This document shows, in pieces, positions 22,180 through 31,763 of a DNA stretch of 64,000 nt. Numbering within the stretch: position 1 is the first letter of the stretch; every line of letters begins with the position of its first letter. Under the pieces are notes generated by a model. The model was not told where the DNA came from and did not search any database. It saw only the letters and a list, made by a program, of their open reading frames with translations. Location of the stretch: assembly GCA_013076295.1 (NCBI GenBank), contig RQOL01000660.1:5992494-6056493 (forward strand), given 5' to 3'. Source of the stretch: Sanderia malayensis (lineage: Eukaryota; Cnidaria; Scyphozoa; Semaeostomeae; Pelagiidae). The position numbers and the translations under genes are program-made.

Positions 22180-22590
22180 AAACCAAGTGTTACCGTAATC
22201 GGGGACTCTATGCTGAGAAATGTAAAGAAAAAAGATGTAAGTGACGAGGCGAAGAGCGTGAGATGTTATGTTAAATCATTTCCAGGAGCAAAAGTTGAAG
22301 ACATGAAATCATATTTGCAACCAACAATCAATCTAAAACCTGATGGAATAATTATGATGTTTGGGACTAACAATCTTGGAAATGATGACCCTAAAGAAAT
22401 TGCAGGAAACATAATTGAATTGGCAAAGAGCACAGCACGTCAAATTGAACATGTTGCAGTGGGAGGTATAGTGACGAGGGCAGATTCCTTTCATCTTGAC
22501 AACAAAAGGAAAGAGGTAAATCTTATACTAAAGGAGCATCTAGAAAAAGTTGGAATCCCATACATTAATCAGGACAATATAAAACATATT
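22180..22590 (+). CDS. SGNH/GDSL-type hydrolase fragment inside a gypsy RT
   Basis: Reading from about 22189 the protein has VTVIGDSMLRNV (block I with the nucleophile Ser in GDS), a mid part KSFPGAKVEDMKSYLQP, MMFGTNNLG (block III, G-x-N) and KEVNLILKEHLEKVGIPYIN near the end. SGNH hydrolases cleave esters, and related domains occur in ORF1 of CR1-type non-LTR retrotransposons and in several cnidarian repeat ORFs. The Asp-x-x-His block V is not visible, so the domain is probably truncated. It replaces about 35 residues of the surrounding gypsy RT, which breaks both. Confidence 0.6.
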
Positions 22591-22592
22591 TT

Positions 22593-22745
22593 AGTACACT
22601 TGATTTGCACAGCGGTTGTTGGCAAGTGGAAATGTCACCCTGAGTACGCGAAAAATGGCTTTTATTATGCCTGTTGGGTTGCTTGAATTTTTACGGATGC
22701 TCTGTGGCTTGTCAAATTTGCCTGCCACGTTTGTGCGTGCTGCAG
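22593..22745 (+). pseudogene. pol: Ty3/gypsy reverse transcriptase, continuation
   Basis: STLDLHSGCWQVEM (22593-22634) is the first catalytic-Asp block of a gypsy RT. A frameshift near 22640 leads to FIMPVGLLEFLRMLCGLSNL then PATFVRA, and the homology then stops at about 22745 where the DIRS element begins. Confidence 0.7.
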
Positions 22746-23011
22746 GAATAATTCTATTTCGTTACCAGCCTACGTCGTTACGTAGTTGGACGAGAGAGAG
22801 CGCAGCGCAGGAGCCAACCAGTTGCATCAGTTCTTTAGCCAGCCGGACACGCGTTTTTACTTCGAAGAATTTTCAAGTTTCTAGTTTGTTCCCAATCTGT
22901 TTGAATCGCATTCATCTGGAAATCAGTTTTCACTGGAATAAGGCTAAGTTTCTTCTCTTGTATTTTTCTCTTATTCTTTTTTGTTGTGTGGATTTCAGAT
23001 TTAACGTGTTT

Positions 23012-24259
23012 ATGAACATGTCATCAGCTCAAGACTTTGATGTCTTGGAGCATGAATCGCCACACGATCCAGTGGAAGAACCCTCTGCAATCCCAAAACC
23101 GGATGCTGATACGTCGACCATTCTAACCTTTATGTCGAATATGCAATTACAGCTGAATAAAAATTATCGGCTTTTACATTCCCTGTTAACCCAAACCGAA
23201 CCCGAGGAGGCCGACAATGGCGCTCGTCATTTTTCAGCAAAAAGGCGAAGAGTTGATGTCGAACCCACGGTAGCATCAATGAATGCTCCTTCCCCTGTAT
23301 CACAGAATGCAAACACTGATGCTGCACAGACAGCAAGTTTTGGTCCTGCCCAGACAGGAATTGTACCAACAGCACAGTCTGTTTCAGTCTGTTTCCACCC
23401 ATATTAATGACATCTTGTCAATACGCCATCTGAAGATGGTGTCGTCAGTCTCTTTGGGGGGCAAGAATTTGATACTAACCCACAAGAGGTAGAGAATAAG
23501 GCTCTTTTAGATGCCATTGATAGTGCCTTAATGCCACAGGCGGAGCAAGGCCCACCTATTTCAACACAATTGGCCTAAATAATTAATGGTAAATTTACCA
23601 CCGAATTTGAGTTATCGAAACGCAAAGAAATTTTGGAGAAATACCCACCTCCAAGTAATTGTGATTCTCTTCAAACCCCAAAGGTAAACCCTGAAATTTG
23701 GAGTAAACTTGGGGCTAATGCTAAGAAGAATGACATGAGAATTTCTGCATTGCAAGATACTCTTGTCAAAGCAACAGCTGCAGTGACAGTCTCTGTTAAT
23801 GACCTTTTGTCTGCCAGGCAGCAGCAGTCCTCTCCTGATTTTAAGGATTTAATTGCCAAACTGATTGACTCGATAATTTTGACTGGACAAGTCAACAAAG
23901 AGCTGACTTTTAAAAGACGGGATGTAACTTCGTCCAACCTCAGCAATGATTTAAGCAGGCATGCTCGAGGACTATAAACCACAACATTTTTATTTGGTGA
24001 TGATTTACCTGAGGTTTTGAAACAGTTGCAAGCCACTGATAGAATTGTTAGCAGTGCTACAAATTTTTCTAACCCTGCTCCCAATTATCAAAGCGGTTTT
24101 CGACAGGGACCTGGCTTTAATCAGTTTCACAGACAGGGTGCTGCCACGCAATCTCGAAGTTCTTTTTTAGGCTATCGGGGGAAGACCACAGTTCCCCCGA
24201 AACAAAACAGTCAGTATCAACACAACTCCTTTGCAAAGAAGAGGTTCACAAAAAATTGA
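23012..24259 (+). pseudogene. DIRS element ORF1 (gag-like)
   Basis: Three frames in order (23012-23407, 23633-23977, 24017-24259) give an acidic start MNMSSAQDFDVLEHESPHDP, a middle helix-rich part (PEIWSKLGANAKKNDMRISA) and a Gln/Asn/Phe-rich basic end (FRQGPGFNQFHRQG) that leads straight into the RT ORF at 24256. This matches the layout of ORF1 in DIRS elements. In-frame breaks at about 23405, 23577 and 23977 show decay. An acceptor-like TTTCAG precedes it at about 23000. Confidence 0.6.
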
Positions 24260-26222
24260 ACTCTTCAAAGTTACAGGTAAATAAATTTCCACAAATAATT
24301 TCTGAAATTGTCCTTCCGTACTTTCAGCATGAGGTTCTGCAATTTAAAGCAGGTCAATTAAGTCATTACCTCGCTCAGTGGCAAGAGATTACGTCTGATC
24401 AAAATATTTTAGACATCGTCTCTGGTGATAAAATGGAGTTCAATGACTTGCCACCCAAACAAATTTCTTACCCACCAAACTCAATCTGCAAATATTATTT
24501 TCATCATGCCGATAAAGGAATAAAGGCATCAGTTAACAAGGGTGTCATTGTTCAAAGTGGCCACGAGCCTGGGGAGTTTGTATCTCCAATTTTCACTGTA
24601 CCCAAGAATGATGACAAGGCTCGTTTAATACTTAATCTCAAAAAATTTAATGCGTCTATACAGTATGCGTATTTTAAAATGGAGACAATCCGCTCCATAC
24701 TGAATTTGGTGACTCCACATTGTTGGATGGCATCCATAGACTTGAAAGATGCTTATTACAGTGTAAAAATTCATGAAAGCTATCAAAAATACTTGAAATT
24801 CAAATTTGAAGGGCGATTGTTTCAGTATACAACATATGCTAATGGTCTATCATCATCTCCTCGAAGATTTACAAAGTTATTAAAACCACCCCTTTCAGAG
24901 CTTCGCCTTATGAACCATATTGTTAGTGCATACATTGATGACCTATATTTGCAAAGTGCTTCTTTTGAAGGTTGTGTTCATACAGTTGTTGACACAATTA
25001 CTTTATTCGACAATCTTAGGTTTGTAATCCACCCTGAAAAGTCTCAGTTTATCCCAAAACAACAGGTAACATTTCTTGGCTTTGTCATTGATTCCATTAC
25101 CATGAGAGTGTATCTTACGGATGCCAGGAGACAAAAACTCTCTGATCATGTCAACAAAATATGCCAAACAACAAATTATCTTTCTATTGATATATTGCAC
25201 AGATCATTGGTTATATTGTGTCTAGTCTTCCTGCAGTTCAGTATGGAGCTCTGTACTACAGGTGGCTTGAAAAGGATAAAACACTTGCTTTGAAGTCGAA
25301 TAAAGGGAACTTTAAGGCAATGATGTCATTATAGGACAAAGCTAGTGAGCTTCAATGGTGGTCAAATAATATCACCACTTGCTATAATAATATTGCTCAT
25401 GCCCCAATAACTGCCACTGTCTATTCTGATGCCTCTTTAAAAGGCTGGGGTGCTGCAATGAATGACACTTCTACTCGAGGACAATGGTCTGATCAGGAGT
25501 CTACTCATCACATAAATTATCTTGAACTGCTGGCAGCCTTTTGCGCTTTAAAAGTTTATCAACTGAATCTTTCTGATCAACATATAAAAATTATGATTGG
25601 TAACAAAGCAGCTGTGGGTATAATCAACAATGTGGGTACTTGTCGTAGTGATGATTGTCATACTATTACTGTAAAAATTTGGGAATTTTGTGCAGAAAAC
25701 AATATATGGTTAACTGCAGCTCACCTTCCAGGCTCCACTAATGTAACTGCTGATTCGGAATCACGGATTTTCGAAAATTTAGATATGGCATGGGTGTTAA
25801 ATCCTAAAACACTTACAAAAGCCTTATCTCTATTAAAATTTCAACCAGAAATTGATTTGTTTGCCTCACGTCTCAACAGACAGTTTCCTGTATTTTGTGC
25901 ATACAAGCCAGATCCAGATGCAAAGTATATAAAGGCTTTTTCGATATCCTGGTCTGGACTTGATTTTTATTGTTTCCCTCCCTTCAGCTGTATTCTGAAG
26001 ACACTTCGAAAGATAAGACAGGAGAAAGCATACGGAGTGATGGTTGTACCAAAGTGGCCAACTCAATCATGGTATCAAATTTTATCTTCAATGATTGTGA
26101 ACTCTCCAGTGGTGTTGAATCCATCTCCCAACCACCTTTTGCTTCCAGGTTCGCCAGAGAAACAACACCCCTTACACAAGAAAATGACAATTCTTGTATG
26201 TCTATTGTCAGGGAAAAATTGA
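24256..26222 (+). pseudogene. DIRS element RT-RNase H
   Basis: Reverse transcriptase of the DIRS order: PKNDDKARLILNLKKFNASI, then ASIDLKDAYYSVKIHESYQK with the first catalytic Asp, SAYIDDLYLQS with the YIDD motif (about 24925-24960), and VTFLGFVIDSITMRVYLT. A frameshift near 25205 and a stop at 25333 interrupt the connection to the RNase H, which restarts as YSDASLKGWGAAM (about 25425) and INYLELLAAFCALKVY. The DIRS-specific C-terminal domain follows (QPEIDLFASRLNRQFPVFCA). The RNase H region overlaps the start of the recombinase frame, as usual in DIRS. Confidence 0.85.
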
Positions 26223-27061
26223 CTGATCAAGGTTTTTCTCTGGCAACTATTAATATTATTTTATCCTCTTGGAGACAGGGCACCCAAACACAGTACAACT
26301 CACACTTACAGAAATGGATTGCATATTGTAATGAAAGAGGATTGAACATCTTTTCACCTTCAGTTTCTGAAGCGTTGGATTTTCTATCCTTCTTGTACCA
26401 TAAGAGCCTTTCCTACAGTGCTATAAATACAGCCAGATCTGCACTTTCTTCTGTTTTACTAATGAGCACTGATACACCTTTTGGTCAGTTACCAATTGTT
26501 AAACGAATTATGAAAGGCATATTTGAACTAAGACCCATTTTTCCCAAGCATAAAGATATATGGGACTTGCATATAGAATTTAACTTTTTTCGAAATCAGA
26601 AACCTGCATCTCAATTGAGCCTCAAGGAACTTTCACTTAAGGTTACCTTTTTGTTGTCTCTTCTGAGTGGCCAAAGGTGCCAAACAATAAAATATTTAAG
26701 CGTTGATCATATGACTAGGTTTGAAGATAAATATGTCTTTACTATCGTCGAGAAATTAAAACAGTCACGGGTTGGTCAGCATATCAAACCTTTGGAATTT
26801 TTAAGGTATACCCCTGATGATAAAATCTGTGTAGTTTCTCATCTAGATGAATATATAAAGAGAACTGCAAATTTGAGAAATAATCAAAAGCAACTGCTTA
26901 TTAGTTTCTTACAGCCTCATTTACCAGTCACAAAAGATTCTATATCAAGATGGATAAAGTCCTCACTTCTGTCTGCAGGAATTGATACAACAAAATTCAA
27001 GGCTCATAGCACCAGAGCAGCTTCTTCATCTTTCTTGGCCAGTAACCTGAGACTTGAGTAG
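26205..27061 (+). pseudogene. DIRS tyrosine recombinase, C-terminally truncated
   Basis: The frame (open from 25970) carries a YR N-terminal domain (SWRQGTQTQYNSHLQKWIAY) and a catalytic domain with LLSLLSGQRCQTI (first Arg) and FKAHSTRAASSSF (the H-x-x-R box). It stops at 27059-27061, where related proteins would continue to the H/W and the nucleophile Tyr, so the enzyme should be inactive. Flanking inverted termini and the internal complementary region that define a complete DIRS element were not found. Confidence 0.8.
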
Positions 27062-27179
27062 TTTAGTTGTTAGAAATATATAGCAAGCAAGATGTGTTGA
27101 GTTCTGTTATAAAGTTACTGAGTATTCTATGCGTATGATTCTATCCGTGAGATCACCACATATTAACAGCAGGTACCAA

Positions 27180-28330
27180 TTCTGTCTTTAGAAACAGTAA
27201 AAGAAAGTTTTCCAAATATAAAAATGAGAGGAATGAAGCATTCCAATCAAAATAAATATGTATGTGCAGTGAGAACTTGCAAGAAGGACGTCATAGTACC
27301 ACGAAGGAGTATCACACAGATCAAAACGAGAACAAATACTGGATATATAGCAACACCCAGTACACCAGCGATATTCAAACCAGAAATCAGGGGAGTTCTT
27401 CCTTACAGCTTGCAGTTCACAGAGACATTAGTTATGCTACAGTGAGGAGTAACCCAGATATTACAAATCTGGGTCGAGAATACGACCAATCATGACATCC
27501 GCTTGAGAAACCACACGTTAATAGGATACTTGCAACTTGTGCTGTCTGTGACGCCAATGGAAGTTGAAGAGGCAAAAGGGTTTTGTAAAAATACGGCTGA
27601 GCAAGTATGCAAAGATAGTCAACAGAAAAGGGAGTTTTGCCCTTCTGAATTCAAGGCAGGAATCGGCCGTGAGAAAGATGCTTAATGAAGAATCGCAACC
27701 GTTTTCCACAAATGAGTCAGATATTGGGGTGGGAAGTGGCCTAAACTTAGAGATAGAGGTACACGACAAGATTCTAGTGCAAAAGCACTACATCTAAGTG
27801 CCTCGTCCTCTGAGAAGCAGACAGCAAATACCATCAATTGTTTAAGAAGGCTTTCCTTTAAAAAGTGGTGCGGTCATTCTGATGGCGTAGCCACTGCCTC
27901 GTGTCCGCACGGTGTTGCCTGTGCTACGAAACTTGTACTTGCAGAAAGTCTCTGTGACTTCCTAGATATTCTCCCATTGACGGGACAGTAAGCTAATATT
28001 GTGGCAGTGGAAATGGATAACCTTGATGCAGCTCATAGCAAAAATCAATATTTTGACATGATATCTCTGCATGACGACATGTTTGTTGTACCTGATCAAA
28101 AAATAATTGATGCAGCAAATGGTGGTAAGCTGACAGTTGACTGGCCTTGGATTACGACCCTAGAAATTGGAAATGAAGATGTGCATAAAGTATCAAGACG
28201 CCCGCAACAATTATGTCTCTTTGACATGCTTCACGAGTGAAATGCAACCAAGGACCAAGGCAAAAGAAATGCTCTGTGTCTGTCGCATCACAAATTGCTT
28301 TGAAACGGAGTTGCCCTATCTCTTAGGATA
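27180..28330 (+). pseudogene. HMGXB3/KDZ-like fragment
   Basis: Between about 27865 and 28310 frames read TASCPHGVACATKLVLAESL then CDFLDILP, NIVAVEMDNLDAAHSKNQYF, DGKLTVDWPW-like text (GGKLTVDWPWITTLEIG) and QQLCLFDMLHE. This order resembles the region of HMGXB3-like proteins and related KDZ-type transposases of aquatic animals, in which a CPHG box is followed by 'NVxVVDM' and 'LFDxFH' boxes. In-frame stops at about 27988 and 28238 break it. The frames at 27224-27800 may be the same gene's upstream part but are not recognisable. Confidence 0.45.
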
Positions 28331-29345
28331 GACTAACCCGTGTCCAACTGCTGTTCACACTGAACCTTTCTCCACTTGGGTCTTCAAAGCTCTCATTTGA
28401 ATATTTGCTACTACCACCAAGATCTGCACTAAAGGCCATTCCACCCAAACCCAAAACCAAATTCATCATTCAAATGACATGGTCTAGTAATGTTCAGTGG
28501 CGTTGTTTTGCCATATTTAGAATAATACCAAAAAATTTTGTGGCATTCTTGCAAAGTGTACAAAAATGACATTAAAAGTAACACTTCCAGCCAAAAATTT
28601 TAATGTTCCCTCTTGAATTCTTAGTTTCTGACTCTGATTACATAGAATCCATAGGAAAACCCTAGGTTGGAAACCTTGCCAGAGTGAAGAAAGAATCAGC
28701 TTCTTAAACTCCAACATAAATTAGTTCACGTTTATATTTGCAAATTGGCAACAAAATTGGAAGGGGACTGTAACACATTGCAGAAAGTCAGCATGTGAAG
28801 ACCTAATAGCAAAGTGAATTCAAAATTCAAATGCATATCTGTCAATATTTCAAATGCATGTTAATTTGGCACAGATACTCTGGGATGGTGTCAGGGGTGT
28901 ACATTAAAATGGTTTGGGGCATGTAAACTCATTCTGGATAGACTTTTGCAGGATTCGTTATTGCAGCAACTGCAGATGGCATCACCAACATTTGCCAAAA
29001 AACTGTGTTGGATTCGGATGCAAAAAAGGTTGATTTGGATAATTGGAAAATTTGGATAATGAAAAAGGACAGACTACAAAAATATTGGGAGTGTCTCACC
29101 TGCAGCTGCCTAATGTGCACCCCTGGTAGTGTGATGTATTAAGCAATAACCTGAGACATCAGAGGCATGTTAAATTTGGCACTATTTTGTTACAGAAGAT
29201 GAAACCTCATCTTCATATACTAAATATTGTAAAAATACAATAGTTACTTGTTGCATTGAGCAAAAAGTTGTCAATAGATTCAAGATGTGTTACTGCAGGA
29301 TTTTTTGTGCTTTGCGTAATTAAAAAACATCAGAAATAATCTTAC
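28331..29345. other. intergenic or intron of the zinc-finger gene, nothing recognised
   Basis: AT-rich, no coding frame with family features on either strand. On the minus strand it must contain either the next zinc-finger exon, too short to recognise, or part of a longer intron, because exon 2 of that gene ends in a splice donor at 29345. Confidence 0.5.
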
Positions 29346-29520
29346 CACAGGACTTGCATGAGAATTTTCCCTTTTCCGAATGTGTTTTCAAGTGAATCTT
29401 CAAACAACTTATACGTGACAATCTCTTCCCACAGACTACACACGCCTGTGGCTTGATTCCTGGGTGTATCTTGAGATGACGTGTCAAAAATCGATTCTCT
29501 GTGAATCCTCGACCACAGTC
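29346..29520 (-). CDS. C2H2 zinc-finger protein, internal exon
   Basis: Bounded by an acceptor (TTTCTAG before 29520) and a donor (GTAAGATT from 29345). It starts DCGRGFTENRFLTRHLKIH, which completes the finger whose first Cys-Lys ends the previous exon, then gives a seventh finger CVVCGKRLSRISCLKIH and the start of an eighth (CKSCG). Both linkers deviate from TGEKP. The phase fits the upstream exon exactly (phase 0 in, 1 base out), so the gene continues beyond this exon. Confidence 0.8.
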
Positions 29521-29831
29521 CTAGAAATTACCAAGAAAATCATGTTCAGCATCCTAAATTTAACTTATCTGATGTGTCTAACCTGGGGGAAATTGTTTCT
29601 ATGATTGAAAAAGAACATGAAAACCTTGCTAAAAGTATTGAATTGTTGTAAAGCAGGAAAAAACAAATGAATAAAGTAAACATAACTGACCAAGACTTAA
29701 CATCGTAAGGTTAAATGACCTTTATTGTTATTTCTTGACCATTTGGGTTACAGAGTACTGCTTTGTAAATAGCCAGTAGATCACTACCAATTACTTAGGT
29801 AACATCGTTAAAATAAAAGGTGGTATATTAC

Positions 29832-30908
29832 CTTGCAGTTAAAAGGCTTTACTTCGGCATGAAGTTTCATATGTCCTATTAAACCACTTTCAAGATGAAA
29901 CTCCTTTCCACAGATTTCACACACAAATGGTTTCAGAAGATGAGACTTTCTGTGCTTTTTAATCTCTGCTTTGTCACCAAACGTTTGCCCACAAATATCA
30001 CATATTTCTTTTACTGACGATTGATCAATTAATTTACTGTGTACTGGTACACATGCTTCTGCAGTTACTCCTTCATGAAAACGCTCATAGTGTCTCTTTA
30101 CACTGGTTGCACGTGTGAACTGTTGCTTGCATATCTTACAGACAAATGGTTTGCTTCCAATGTGTGTCTTCATGTGCCTTTTTGTGTTACTCTGGTCGGA
30201 AAATCTTTTGTCGCACATATCACATTTGTATGGTTTTATACCTGAATGAATTCTTTGGTGTGTTCGCAAATTAGTTTGGTTTGAAAACCTTTTTCTGCAT
30301 ACCTCACACTCATGCAAACAATTATCAACCATTATGTCAGGTTTGGAAGAAGTTTTTCCTGAAATTAAGCTTTCACTTCTGCATAATTTTCCAGAAAATG
30401 AAGGGTGAAGTTCCTTTTTTATAAATTGTTTGGGTGCTTCTGGCTGCAAAATTGTTTCTTGTGATTTAAGTTGCAATGAACCTTTCAAGCTACACATATC
30501 ATTAGTTGATGGAAAATCACAAGGTGAAAAGCTGCTAATAGACACATCGTTTAGCCACAATCTTGTTTTGTCTGCGCAAGAGGAAGAGTCAGCGTCTTCC
30601 TGTATAATTGAAGTTTCAAGTGAACATTCTGCAGGCAACACATGTATTGGAGGGTCATGAAGAGGCATGTTTGATGCAAATTTCATCATGTCCTCAGGTT
30701 CTTGTTTTACCTTTACCTGTGCCTGTGGATGCTTATATTCATTGATACTTATCTCGTGTGGATAACTGTATTCAAGAGTGGTAATATCATTGTCATTGCT
30801 TATGGTACAGCCATTACAAGAAGCATTATCTTCTCTCCCAGCATCATCTAATTGTTCATGTTCTTGAGATGCATATGAAAACAGACCTTCCCCTACCTCT
30901 TTATTCAT
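29832..30908 (-). CDS. C2H2 zinc-finger protein, main coding exon
   Basis: Probable nuclear transcription factor. From the ATG at 30908 the first ~200 residues are acidic to neutral and unstructured, with no BTB, KRAB or SCAN domain. A stretch QAQVKVKQEPEDMM contains VKQEP, which fits a sumoylation consensus. Five complete C2H2 fingers follow from about residue 205: CEVCRKRFSNQTNLRTHQRIH split as C-x2-C-x12-H-x3-H, CDMCDKRFSDQSNTKRHMK.., CKICKQQFTRATSVKRH.. with a four-residue His spacing, CDICGQTFGDKAEIKKHRK.., and CEICGKEFHLESGLIGHMK... A 30-residue insert separates fingers 3 and 4. The exon ends in the middle of finger 6 at a donor (AAG|GTAATA, 29831). Confidence 0.85.
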
Positions 30909-31078
30909 TGCTTTGCTTCAGTGTCTGTTCTGTTCAAAATTTATTGCCAAGCAAATCTCAGGGATGATTTAGTCTGCTCATTTAATGAAAATCTGCATAT
31001 AATAAAATACAACAAGAAGGAGTTAAAACAAAGTATAAAAAAAGAAATGGTTGTGGGAAAATCATAAATTTCACTTAC

Positions 31079-31207
31079 GAAGCAGCTTGAAAACGTATTC
31101 TTCACCACATTCTTGACGGCCATTAAAAACCACCCAAAATTGGTTGAATGTTTGTCTAGATGTAGACACAGACTCGATGAAGATCTCTCAGACTCACTAC
31201 ATTGCAT
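31079..31207 (-). other. possible 5' (non-coding) exon of the C2H2 gene
   Basis: On the minus strand a strong donor (CTTC|GTAAGTGAA, G at 31078) ends a stretch from about 31207. Acceptor-like TATATGCAG and AATGAGCAG lie between it and the ATG at 30908. Joining through either acceptor hits a stop before that ATG, so this exon would be 5' untranslated. Confidence 0.4.
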
Positions 31208-31369
31208 CCCTGTACCTCACTAAGCTTCGTTGACAGTAAATGGTGACATAAAAAAACTGTAGTAAATGAAGAAATATCAAATATGCTTACAGAAGATATA
31301 TAACAAGCAGCTCAACTTGGCGCGAAAAGTTTTGAATGTGTTTCGAATTGTCTCGCAGAATAGCACCAT

Positions 31370-31560
31370 AGGGTACCTAAAGGGCGGTCAGGGGAGCGAA
31401 AAACAACCCTGTACAACTAAACTGCCGTTTTGTCGGAAAATTGCTGGTCTTGTCGGAAAATGAATATCTTCTGTTTACCATCAGTTCTAGCTAATTTCCT
31501 TATCTTATAATAATAGTCATGAAGAAACAAAAATGCTTAATAGATTTTTGTCGGAATATC
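31370..31560 (-). repeat. dispersed short repeat (MITE-like), inverted diverged copy
   Basis: The reverse complement matches 2640-2830 over about 190 bases with scattered substitutions, including AGGAAATTAGCTAGAACTGA and the TTTTCCGACAAGAC core. It sits exactly at the left edge of the 2.5-kb tandem array. Confidence 0.7.
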
Positions 31561-31763
31561 TGAATTCTGCAAAGGTCTGCACAGGTTCAGAATCCCCTGA
31601 AAAAGCTATCGCAGTGACGAACTTATGGCAAGGGCAGGAAGGAAGAAAACAAACTCAAACAGAAGTGGTTGCAACAATCATGGAATAGTAAGCGTAAATT
31701 AAGTACAGGAATATACAATTAGCTTTGAAACAATATCTTTCATAAATATTGGGTAAAGTCTAT

